A stretch of DNA of 64,000 nt. Origin: Planotetraspora thailandica. Lineage in GTDB: Bacteria; Actinomycetota; Actinomycetes; Streptosporangiales; Streptosporangiaceae. Location of the stretch: contig NZ_BOOR01000010.1 in assembly GCF_016863335.1 (NCBI RefSeq), positions 62,001-126,000 on the forward strand, in the 5' to 3' direction. How positions within the stretch are numbered: position 1 is the stretch's first letter; every line of letters begins with the position of its first letter. The translations under genes and the position numbers were made by a program. The notes under the pieces were generated by a model. It saw nothing but the letters and a program-made list of their open reading frames with translations, searched no databases and was not told the origin of the DNA. Shown piece by piece: positions 45,090 to 52,636 of this stretch.

Positions 45090-46439
45090 TCAGATGACCG
45101 GCTCGGCCGTCACGCGGCTCACCTGGGTCTGCAACCGCCACAACGCGCCACAACATCCGAGGATCAGAAACATCAAGTTGGTGATCATCGGGAAGCTGAA
45201 GGCGTCGAAGGTGCCGAAGCCGAAAACCGCGACCGCCATGGATGCGGCGAAGCACTGGGCGAGGTGGCGGGTCTCCTCGTCGGTCGCGACGCGTCTTGCG
45301 CCCCGGGCCAGGAGCCAGCCGGAGGCGAGGAAGACCAGCAGCCCGACCAGGCCCACCAGGCCGGTCTCCAGCGCCGACATGAGGTACTGGTTGTCGATGA
45401 CCCGGTAGACACGCGGCAGATAGGTCGCGAATCCCTGCCCGAACAGCGGGCGTTGCGATACCGCCTGGACGACGGCGTCGTAGTCACCGGTGCGTGTGGT
45501 GGAGTTCTCGTCCGACCCGATCACGGAGATGAGGTTCATCACGGTGCCGATGAGCCCGGGGATGAGCAGGCGCATGATGATCGAGGCGAATCCGAAGATC
45601 AGCACCGCGCGCAGCCGCCACTCGGGCCGCCAGGTGGGCAACAGCACCACCATGGCGACGAACAGGCCCAGAATGGCGGACCGCGACACGCTCATCGGCA
45701 GCACGCTTCCGATGAGCGCGACCGACACCCAGCGCCAGCGGCGTTGCTGCGGAACGCGGCAGTAGATGGCGCCGTGGAGCGCGAGCGGCAGCACGGCGGC
45801 GAGAACGACGCCGAGCTCGATGGGATGGGTGGCGGTCCCCGCCGGCCGGAAGAATCCCTCACGCTCGAAGAGCACCGACGACCCGTTCTCCTGCAGGCCG
45901 GGCAGCGCGAGGTACTGCGTGAGCTCCATGCCGGTGAAGAACTGGAACATCGCCACGATGGCGGGGAAGGTGGCGCCCAGGACGATGCGCTGCCGCAGCG
46001 TCTCCAGCCGGTCCATGGTGGAAACGCCGTCCGCGGTGACCAGGGCGATCCCTGCCCATCCGGCGACCAGCACGAGCCCGAGGTCGGCGGCGTTCAGCTC
46101 GTCGGACGAGACCGGCCGGGTCATGCCCGCCACGTAACTCGCGAGGACGGTCAGGCAGAAGAAGACGATGACCGCACGCACCGGCTGCCGGTCGCGGATA
46201 GGCGTCCACCGAGGAGACAACGTGGACAGCAGGTACCACACCAGCAGCAGCACGGCGACCATGGACGCCGGTGAGCCCGCTCCCCCCAACGGGCCGACGA
46301 CGTAGCGGGCCGGCATGACGAACAGGATGACCAGGAAGAACGACAGAATCGTCACCGGGTCGGCGTTCATCCTCGCCCTGGACCGGCGGGACAACGGCCG
46401 GCGAGGGGAGGCGCGAACCTCCTCCGACGTGGTCGTCAC
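45090..46439 (-). CDS. O-antigen ligase/polymerase-like membrane protein (Wzy type)
   Basis: A 449-residue protein with about 11-12 hydrophobic helices. The central part includes GFFRPAGTATHPIELGVVLA and LIGSVLPMSVSRSAILGLFVA, then a long outside loop RTGDYDAVVQAVSQRPLFGQG that matches the Wzy_C/O-antigen ligase family, where the R-x-P-L-F-G-x-G pattern is typical. It should polymerise repeat units on the outer face of the membrane. GTG 46439 overlaps the Wzz-like gene's stop, so the two are co-expressed. Confidence 0.85.
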   Translation of the reverse strand: MTTTSEEVRASPRRPLSRRSRARMNADPVTILSFFLVILFVMPARYVVGPLGGAGSPASMVAVLLLVWYLLSTLSPRWTPIRDRQPVRAVIVFFCLTVLASYVAGMTRPVSSDELNAADLGLVLVAGWAGIALVTADGVSTMDRLETLRQRIVLGATFPAIVAMFQFFTGMELTQYLALPGLQENGSSVLFEREGFFRPAGTATHPIELGVVLAAVLPLALHGAIYCRVPQQRRWRWVSVALIGSVLPMSVSRSAILGLFVAMVVLLPTWRPEWRLRAVLIFGFASIIMRLLIPGLIGTVMNLISVIGSDENSTTRTGDYDAVVQAVSQRPLFGQGFATYLPRVYRVIDNQYLMSALETGLVGLVGLLVFLASGWLLARGARRVATDEETRHLAQCFAASMAVAVFGFGTFDAFSFPMITNLMFLILGCCGALWRLQTQVSRVTAEPVI

Positions 46440-47470
46440 CGACCTGGCCTGGTGGGGTCGAAGATCACGGTCGGCTCGTCCTCGGGCCCGCCGCCCGACG
46501 ACGGGCGCTCGGTCTCGGACTGGCGCCTCACCTGATCCTCCGGCTTGCCCTTTCTGCCCGCCCCGTCACCCGATCGGGACGAGGAGGCGTCCCGGGCCCT
46601 GTCCTTCTCGTCGTCCGACCAGACGTAGAGATCCTCGTGCGCCTTGATGACGGGCAACGGCGCGGTGTACCCCTCCTCGTAGCCGCGCGGCTCCGGCGCT
46701 TCGATGGGCTTGCGTGCAGACGGCCTGCCGCGCGAGGGACCTGAGGAACGAGCGAGGGCGCCGCCGGCTGGACGGGAAGAGCGGGACGGGTACGACGAGA
46801 CGGCCGGGGAGGGATGCCCCGGCCTGACCGCCGCCGTCTGGTCCGTCTGGTCCGTCTGCCCGGCTCTCCTGCGCTTCTGCGCCAGCGACTCCAGGAACAG
46901 CGGCACACCGAGGGTCAGCAACATCCCGCCGGCGAAGATGATCACAAGCATCCTGATCTTCTTCTCGGGGGTGAGCTCGGCCATGTCGGTGGAGGTGACC
47001 AGTTCGGCCCGGATCGTGGCATCCGGCACGATGGCCGACTTCCGCTGCATGTCGGTCAGGCGAGACTGGCTGAGCGAGGCGAGCCGGTCCATCGTCGACT
47101 GGGCGATCTTGGGGTTGGGAGCCGTGGAGGTGATCTGGAGAAGCGGCCCCTGGGAGTCCTGCGCCAGACCCACCGTGTAGTCCGCCGTGTTGCCCTCCTG
47201 CTTGAGCATCTCCGTCGTGCGCTCGTCGCTCATGCCCCGCGAGATGACCTCGGCCGTGATGGTCAGGGAGCTGTCGAACGCCAGCCAGGGGTTGCCTCCC
47301 ACAGGCTCGGAGCTCTTCCTGGAGGATAGGAAGACGACGGTGGCGTTTGATTCGTACTGCCAGGGAATGGCGAACAGCCCCCCCACCGTTGCCGCGACCG
47401 TGACGATGAACATGGTCAAAGTCACCGGCCATCGTCTGAGCAGCGCTCGCAACGAATCAAGCAGGTCCAT
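46436..47470 (-). CDS. Wzz/polysaccharide co-polymerase-like protein
   Basis: A 344-residue protein with the co-polymerase topology: membrane helices at about residues 15-36 and 174-194 enclosing an extracytoplasmic region. The long cytoplasmic tail (195-344) is Pro/Ser/Arg-rich and disordered, with a small TDQTDQT repeat and no visible BY-kinase (Walker) motif. It probably sets chain length together with the adjacent Wzy-like protein. ATG 47470 starts at the cytoplasmic N-terminus MDLLDSLRALLRRW. It is divergent from another two-helix protein gene. Confidence 0.82.
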   Translation of the reverse strand: MDLLDSLRALLRRWPVTLTMFIVTVAATVGGLFAIPWQYESNATVVFLSSRKSSEPVGGNPWLAFDSSLTITAEVISRGMSDERTTEMLKQEGNTADYTVGLAQDSQGPLLQITSTAPNPKIAQSTMDRLASLSQSRLTDMQRKSAIVPDATIRAELVTSTDMAELTPEKKIRMLVIIFAGGMLLTLGVPLFLESLAQKRRRAGQTDQTDQTAAVRPGHPSPAVSSYPSRSSRPAGGALARSSGPSRGRPSARKPIEAPEPRGYEEGYTAPLPVIKAHEDLYVWSDDEKDRARDASSSRSGDGAGRKGKPEDQVRRQSETERPSSGGGPEDEPTVIFDPTRPGR

Positions 47471-47640
47471 AGTGCCCCTTCACCCCTGCCCGCCCGGCCA
47501 CGCGTGCCACCCTACCGGGCCGCGAAGGTAAGGACGCGCGAGAGCCCCGCCTCGTTGTCATCGCCATCAAGTGTTTCCCCTACATGCCTTTTTCGCTAGG
47601 CCCGTCCCAAAACTTCACAGGCCTATGCCACGATGTTTCG

Positions 47641-48324
47641 GTGCGACGGCGATTGGTCATACGGTGCTGCGGCCTGGCGCTAATCCTTCTACTCGCCGCC
47701 TGTTCGGCACTGTGGGTTAGATACTGGTCACCTATTTACCAGAGTTCTGTCACTGTCGCGTTCGCAACCGAGACGAACGACGCCAAAGCGTCAGACACCT
47801 TCACCGACAACCACATCTACATGGCGCTGACCATCGCCCACTATTTCGACAACCCGGCCACCATAGACGAACTGCGGCGCCGGGGGGGCACCGCCGCCTT
47901 CCACTACGACGTCGCGCACTGGGGCAACGAGGAGCTCCCCGTCTACGGCCAGCCGTACGCCACCCTGCAGGCGCTCTCCAGCGATCCCAAGAAGTCGATC
48001 GACACCCTCAACCAGGCGCTCGCCATGCTGACCGAGAAGGTGAAGAGCCTGCAGACCTCCGTGGGCGCCACCGGCAAACTGATGATCGACTGGGAGCCGA
48101 TCGGCGCCGTCATGGGGCCGCAGCGCCAGAGCCTCCAGAGAAGCCGTGCCACCGTCGCCATCGGCCTGATCGCCCTCCTCGCGTCCGCCGCGACGATCTC
48201 CTTCACCCGTGACCGGAGCAGGGAGCGGCCCCTCGGGGAGCCCCGCACGCGCAAGCGCACGACGACCGGGATCCGGACGAGGCAGCCGAAGCCCGCGCGG
48301 ACCGGCGCGGGCTCCGCACGCTAG
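47641..48324 (+). CDS. Short two-helix membrane protein, possible second chain-length determinant
   Basis: A protein of about 227 residues. One membrane helix is at residues 6-27 (VIRCCGLALILLLAACSALWV) and the other at about 170-188, enclosing an outside domain with VTVAFATETNDAKASDTF. The layout and the 'P-x-Y-x-S-S-V-T-V' strand after helix 1 resemble Wzz-type proteins, but the similarity is weak and the family assignment is a guess. A basic cytoplasmic tail follows. GTG 47641 begins directly before helix 1; an ATG at 47584 is also in frame and has no better ribosome site. It is divergent from the Wzz-like gene and precedes a beta-helix lipoprotein. Confidence 0.65.
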   Translation: MRRRLVIRCCGLALILLLAACSALWVRYWSPIYQSSVTVAFATETNDAKASDTFTDNHIYMALTIAHYFDNPATIDELRRRGGTAAFHYDVAHWGNEELPVYGQPYATLQALSSDPKKSIDTLNQALAMLTEKVKSLQTSVGATGKLMIDWEPIGAVMGPQRQSLQRSRATVAIGLIALLASAATISFTRDRSRERPLGEPRTRKRTTTGIRTRQPKPARTGAGSAR

Positions 48325-48401
48325 ATGTCCCGTAGAAGCAGGTGGCCACGCCCGGGCGCCCCTCTGTGACCGTTCCGCCGTCCTACGAGCTGGAGTCTTC
48401 C

Positions 48402-49328
48402 TTGCCTTCCCGCCCTCTGACCTTGTCACGCTCCCGTCCGCTGTCGCGCCCGCTCACGTCGCTCGTCGCCGTCCTCGTGCTCGGCGTCGCCGCCGCGGGC
48501 TGCGGCGGCGACGGTGAAGCGGAGGGGTCTCAGCCGCCGGTCCCCTCGCACGCGCCGCTGGCCGGCAACGTCTTCCCCTCCCCCACGACCACGGGTGTAC
48601 GACCGGGCACCCCGCTCAAGCAGGTCGGCGAGACGACGGTGGAGAACGACGGAGCCGTGGTCGAGAATCTCGAAGTGCACGGAAGGCTCAACATCAAGGC
48701 CGACAACGTGACCGTGCGCAACGTCCGGGTGATCGGCGCGGGCGACTGGTCGATCATCCAGGCCAAGGGGGCGTCCGATGCGGTGATCGAGGACTGCGAG
48801 ATCTCGGGCGACGGCGTCACCAAGGCCCAGTGGGGCGTCCTGAACCAGGGCGGCTACATCACGGTCCGCCGGGTGAACATCCACACCGTGTCGAACGCGA
48901 TCGGCACCGACCACGGCCTGATCGAGGACTCCTACATCCACGATTTCAAGGAGTTCCCCGGTGACCACGTGACGGGGCCGCAGAGCAACGGGTCACCGGA
49001 GAAGGGCCTGTCGCTGACGATCCGCTACAACACCATCCTGAACCAGCTCGCGCAGACCTCCGCCATCTCGCTCTACCAGGACTTCAGCCGTGCCCACGAC
49101 GTGCTCATCGAGCACAACCTGCTGGGAGGCGGCGGATACACGGTGTACGGCGGCGACGGCAAGTTCGGCGCGACGACCGACATCCGCATCGTCGACAACG
49201 TCTTCACCCGCCGCCTGTTCCCGAAGGGCGGCTACTGGGGGCCGCTGTCGTACTTCGACGCCAAGGGCAAGGGCAACCGTTTCGAGGGCAACGTGTGGGA
49301 GGGGACCGGCGAGCCGGTCGCCCCCTGA
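48402..49328 (+). CDS. Right-handed beta-helix lipoprotein
   Basis: A 308-residue lipoprotein. The signal peptide ends at LGVAAAGC, giving a lipidated Cys. A short Pro/Ser linker precedes a right-handed parallel beta-helix with rungs such as VVENLEVHGRLNIKADNVTV, AVIEDCEISG, ITVRRVNIHT and LIEDSYIHD. The sequence is closely related to the C-terminal half of the DUF4082 protein at 29432-31057, down to GGGGYTVYGG and GGYWGP. Catalytic residues for pectate-lyase chemistry are not obvious, so binding rather than cleavage is possible. TTG 48402 is chosen because GGAG precedes it by 7 bp and the signal peptide starts there; GTG 48342 is the alternative. Confidence 0.78.
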   Translation: MPSRPLTLSRSRPLSRPLTSLVAVLVLGVAAAGCGGDGEAEGSQPPVPSHAPLAGNVFPSPTTTGVRPGTPLKQVGETTVENDGAVVENLEVHGRLNIKADNVTVRNVRVIGAGDWSIIQAKGASDAVIEDCEISGDGVTKAQWGVLNQGGYITVRRVNIHTVSNAIGTDHGLIEDSYIHDFKEFPGDHVTGPQSNGSPEKGLSLTIRYNTILNQLAQTSAISLYQDFSRAHDVLIEHNLLGGGGYTVYGGDGKFGATTDIRIVDNVFTRRLFPKGGYWGPLSYFDAKGKGNRFEGNVWEGTGEPVAP

Positions 49329-50339
49329 TCACATCGCGGCGGGCGAGTAGGCGTCGCGGAGAAGCAGCGTGGGCCGTCCTGACCCGTCGGCGGGCACCGC
49401 CCACACGTCGGACGTGTCGTCCCGCAGCTTGCTGTACATGACCGTGTCGTCGTCGCGCCAGGCCACCTGGTCGTCCACGCTCACGGGCTCGGAAAGCGGG
49501 GTCTCGCGGCCGGTCCGCAGGTCGAGCATGTACAGGTGCCAGGGGTCTGCCTGGCCGCCGGTGCGCTTCTTGTAGACGACGCGGGTGCCGTCCGGGGAGA
49601 GCGAGGGGCACTCGGCGTTCTCCCTGAGCACCTGCAGCCGGCGTCGGGCGAAGTCGCCCTCGACCAGATACGTCCTGCCCCCGGTGGCGACCGTGGCGTA
49701 GAAGCGGTTGTCGTCCGACGCGAAGGTCACCCCCCAGTAGTTCACGTCGGCCGCCCGCAGGGTGCGCCCGTCCTTCTCCAGGGTGAAGTCCTCCAGACTC
49801 TTGACGAGCGTGCCTGTGCGGGTGTCCAGAATGCCGGTACGAGTGGAGAAGCCGACGCTCAGGTAGGAGTCGCCGGCGACGAAGAAGGTCCACGCCGCCA
49901 TCCGCCCGCTCGGCGACACCCGCGCCCTGCTGGGCGCCCCGGACAGGGGGATCTTCCGCAGCTCGCGGAAGTGGTCGTCCACCACGATGGCTTCGGAGTT
50001 GGTGACCAGGCCGGGGTTGTCCCGCAGGCACAGGCCCGTCCCCGCGGCCGCGTAGAACCGCTTGCACTGCAGCCCGGTGGCGCGTGGCTGCCCCTGACCG
50101 CCCTCGGGCACGGCGAAGACCTCGCCGCTGTCCCGTGAGGGTCCCGCCCGCACCATGAGCAGGTCCCCGTGCTCCAGAGCGGTCGCCTGCGGCGCCGGCG
50201 CGGAGTTCACCGCGGCGGGCAGGGCGACGGTCTCCGACCTGGCGCGCAGGACGTACACGACCGCGGCGGAACCGAAGAGCAGCACGGCAACCGCAAGGAT
50301 CAGCACCCGGGCGCGCGTGGAGAGAGCCGAGACGTTCAC
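49329..50339 (-). CDS. Membrane-anchored TolB-like beta-propeller protein
   Basis: A 336-residue protein. A single N-terminal helix (about residues 10-32) anchors it or acts as a signal. The rest contains WD40-like PD40 repeats: RARVSPSGRMAAWTF, WGVTFASDDNRFYATV, CPSLSPDGTRVVYKK and VAWRDDDTVMYSKL, each with the S-P-D/S-G turn. PD40 propellers bind peptides or glycans in the cell envelope. GTG 50339 overlaps the stop of the acetyltransferase gene upstream. It converges directly on the beta-helix lipoprotein gene with no gap, so the two transcripts share their ends. Confidence 0.78.
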   Translation of the reverse strand: MNVSALSTRARVLILAVAVLLFGSAAVVYVLRARSETVALPAAVNSAPAPQATALEHGDLLMVRAGPSRDSGEVFAVPEGGQGQPRATGLQCKRFYAAAGTGLCLRDNPGLVTNSEAIVVDDHFRELRKIPLSGAPSRARVSPSGRMAAWTFFVAGDSYLSVGFSTRTGILDTRTGTLVKSLEDFTLEKDGRTLRAADVNYWGVTFASDDNRFYATVATGGRTYLVEGDFARRRLQVLRENAECPSLSPDGTRVVYKKRTGGQADPWHLYMLDLRTGRETPLSEPVSVDDQVAWRDDDTVMYSKLRDDTSDVWAVPADGSGRPTLLLRDAYSPAAM

Positions 50340-50932
50340 ATCGGCCCGCTCAGATGCCCGTCGTGCTCGGTGTAGACCTCATCGGTCTTGGGGCAGCGCC
50401 ACCGTCCCTGCGCCTCCTCCTGCAACGTCACTCCGGCCCGGCCCACCCAGCCGATACGGCGGGCCGGGACGCCCGCGACGAGCGCGAAGTCCGGAACATC
50501 CCTGTTCACCACGGCTCCCGCCGCCACCAGCGCGTAACGGCCGATCGTACGGCCGGCCACGACCACGACCCGGCCGCCGAGCGAGGCACCCTCGCGGACC
50601 ACCACGCCCTGCGCGGTCCAGTCGTCGTTGCGCTTGAGGGTGCCGTCCACGTCGGTCGAGCGGGGGAACACGTCATTGGTGAGGACGGTGGCCGGCCCGA
50701 TGAAGACCCCGTCCTCCAGCACCGCCGGCTCGTACACCAGCGAGTAGTTCTGCACCTTGACGCGGTCGCCGATTCGCACGCCCGGCCCGACGTACGCTCC
50801 ACGGCCGAGAATGCACTCCTCACCGAGCACGGCGTCCTCACGGACCTGGGCGAGGTGCCAGATCATGCTGCCGTCACCGATCTGGGCGCTCGGATCCACG
50901 TCCGCGGTCGGCGCGATTCGTGGTTCGGTCAT
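50336..50932 (-). CDS. WbpD/FdtC-like sugar N-acetyltransferase
   Basis: A 198-residue left-handed beta-helix acetyltransferase. Hexapeptide turns run from IAPTADVDPSAQIGDGSMIW through VLGEECILGRGAYVGPGVRI and VVVREGASLGG. The segment QNYSLVYEPAVLEDGVFIGP followed by TNDVFPRS matches enzymes that acetylate the 3-amino group of amino-sugar nucleotides (WbpD, FdtC/QdtC). The C-terminal 30 residues (VTLQEEAQGRWRCPKTDEVY) are an added segment. With the Gfo/Idh enzyme and the second DegT enzyme it would complete a 3-acetamido sugar pathway. ATG 50932 has GGGAG 7 bp upstream. It is divergent from a GT2 gene across only 34 bp. Confidence 0.87.
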   Translation of the reverse strand: MTEPRIAPTADVDPSAQIGDGSMIWHLAQVREDAVLGEECILGRGAYVGPGVRIGDRVKVQNYSLVYEPAVLEDGVFIGPATVLTNDVFPRSTDVDGTLKRNDDWTAQGVVVREGASLGGRVVVVAGRTIGRYALVAAGAVVNRDVPDFALVAGVPARRIGWVGRAGVTLQEEAQGRWRCPKTDEVYTEHDGHLSGPM

Positions 50933-50966
50933 TGGAAACTCCCATTCGCGGGGATACTTCGGAACT
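50933..50966 (+). promoter_or_regulatory. Compact divergent promoter, probably leaderless for the GT2 gene
   Basis: Only 34 bp separate the divergent acetyltransferase and GT2 starts. GATACT at 50953-50958 is a good -10 element placed 8 bp before the GT2 ATG, so transcription could begin at the start codon. No ribosome site precedes that ATG. The -35 is poor. Confidence 0.35.
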
Positions 50967-51824
50967 ATGACAAGCGCGAGCGTCATCATCCCGGCCCACA
51001 ACGAGGCGCGGGTAATCGGCCGGCTTCTTACGGGCCTATTAGGGGAGGCGACCCCCGACGAGTTCGACGTGGTCGTCGTCGCCAACGGCTGCGACGACGA
51101 CACCGCCCAGATCGCCCGTGACCATGGCGCACGTGTGATCGAGACGCCCATCCCCTCGAAGAGGGAGGCGCTCCGCCTCGGAGACGAGGCCGCCGCCGGC
51201 TTTCCCCGGATCTACGTGGACGCCGACGTCGAGCTGACCACCGCCGGCCTGCGCGCCCTCCGCGACACGCTGACCGGCTCCTCCGGGCCGCTCGCCGCGG
51301 CGCCGGACAGAGCACTGGTCCTGCGCGACCGGCCATGGCCGGTGCGGGCCTACTACGCCGTCTGGACGCGGCTTCCTGCGGTGCGCGAGGGGCTGTTCGG
51401 CAGGGGCGTCATCGCGGTGTCGGAGGAGGGCAACCGCCGCATCATGGACCTCCCTCCGGTCATGGGCGACGACCTCGCCGCTTCGCTCGCGTTCACCCCC
51501 GCCGAGCGCAGAGTGGTCCGTACGGCTCACGCCGTCATCCACCCGCCCCGGACCCTCGCCGACCTGCTGCGCCGCAGGGTGCGCGCCGTGACGGTCGTCG
51601 CCGAGATCGACCAGGGCCCGATCGGCCAGGGTCCGACCAGCGGGGGGCAGCACGCCCGCACCGGCCTGTCGGACCTGGCCGGCATCGGCGGGCGTGCCCC
51701 CTGGCTGCTGCCGCACCTCGGCGTCTTCCTCGCCGTCACGGTGGTGGCGAGGGCCAGAGCGCGCCGCGCGGTGAAGGCGAAGGACTACACCACGTGGCTG
51801 CGCGACGAGAGCAGCAGGATCTGA
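50967..51824 (+). CDS. Glycosyltransferase family 2
   Basis: A 285-residue GT-A enzyme. SASVIIPAHNEARVIGRLL opens the nucleotide-binding fold, FDVVVVANGCDDDTAQIA holds the donor-binding Asp, and RIYVDADVEL is the D-x-D motif. The acceptor half is short and a hydrophobic stretch near residues 252-268 (WLLPHLGVFLAVTVVARA) may attach it to the membrane. Relatives add sugars to lipid-linked intermediates. ATG 50967 has no Shine-Dalgarno sequence and may be leaderless. It is convergent with the wecG-like gene. Confidence 0.85.
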   Translation: MTSASVIIPAHNEARVIGRLLTGLLGEATPDEFDVVVVANGCDDDTAQIARDHGARVIETPIPSKREALRLGDEAAAGFPRIYVDADVELTTAGLRALRDTLTGSSGPLAAAPDRALVLRDRPWPVRAYYAVWTRLPAVREGLFGRGVIAVSEEGNRRIMDLPPVMGDDLAASLAFTPAERRVVRTAHAVIHPPRTLADLLRRRVRAVTVVAEIDQGPIGQGPTSGGQHARTGLSDLAGIGGRAPWLLPHLGVFLAVTVVARARARRAVKAKDYTTWLRDESSRI

Positions 51825-51873
51825 CCGGCAGGGCCGGTTCCCGGCTCCGCGCCCGGCCCGGCCGGCGGGTCCG

Positions 51874-52629
51874 CTAACGGGCCTTCTTCTGGACGTACTC
51901 CTTCACCACCATCCAGGCGAACCGCGTGTTGGTGGACAGGTAGCGGGGGCCGAGCCGGACCGGCTCCTGCAGGAGCCGGTAGAGCCATTCGAAGCCGAGC
52001 TTCTGCCACAGGACAGGGGCTCGGCGCACCTTCCCCGCGAACACGTCGAAGGACCCGCCCACGCCATGGATCACGCCCGCCTTGATGTCGTCGGCGAACC
52101 GGGCGAGGAAGATCTCCTTCTTGGGGGAGGTCATGCCGAGGAACAACAGGTCGGGCCGGGCCTGCCCGATGAGCGCCGCGACCTCCCCGGCCTGCTCGTC
52201 GGTGAAGTAACCGTCGCGGGCCCCCGCGACGACCAGCCCCGGATAGCGGTCGCGCACCTGGGCGACCACCTGCTCCACCACCTCGGGCCGTGCTCCGAGG
52301 AAGTAGGCGCGGTAGCCGCGCCTGCCTCCCTCCTCCATCAGCGAGGTGAACAGATCGATACCGGCCACCCGTTCGGGAAGCGGCTGGCCGAGGACCCGTG
52401 AGGCCCACACGACGGCCTGCCCGTCGGCGACGACGAGGTCGCACGAAGCCACCGAGTCGCGAAGCACGGCGTCGTGGCTCATGTGCACCGTCTTGGCGGC
52501 GTTCACCACACCGATGCTGAGATTCTCCCGATTCTCAACGGCAGTTACGCATCTGGCGACGGTCTGCTTCAACGTCAGAGCGTCGAGAGAGAGCCCGAGG
52601 AACTTGCTGCGTGCGGCTGTGGCGGTCAT
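51874..52629 (-). CDS. WecG/TagA/CpsF family glycosyltransferase
   Basis: A 251-residue GT26 enzyme. Family motifs are SIGVVNAAKTVHMSHDAVLR, CDLVVADGQAVVWASRVLG, RAYFLGARPEVVEQVV, and DLLFLGMTSPKKEIFLARF, with the basic C-terminus (WMVVKEYVQKKAR) that seats TagA on the membrane. It transfers an N-acetyl-mannosamine-type residue to a lipid-linked sugar; the exact donor is unknown. ATG 52629 starts the conserved region. It is the last gene of the minus-strand operon that begins at 60537. Confidence 0.9.
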   Translation of the reverse strand: MTATAARSKFLGLSLDALTLKQTVARCVTAVENRENLSIGVVNAAKTVHMSHDAVLRDSVASCDLVVADGQAVVWASRVLGQPLPERVAGIDLFTSLMEEGGRRGYRAYFLGARPEVVEQVVAQVRDRYPGLVVAGARDGYFTDEQAGEVAALIGQARPDLLFLGMTSPKKEIFLARFADDIKAGVIHGVGGSFDVFAGKVRRAPVLWQKLGFEWLYRLLQEPVRLGPRYLSTNTRFAWMVVKEYVQKKAR

Positions 52630-52636
52630 TCCTGCT

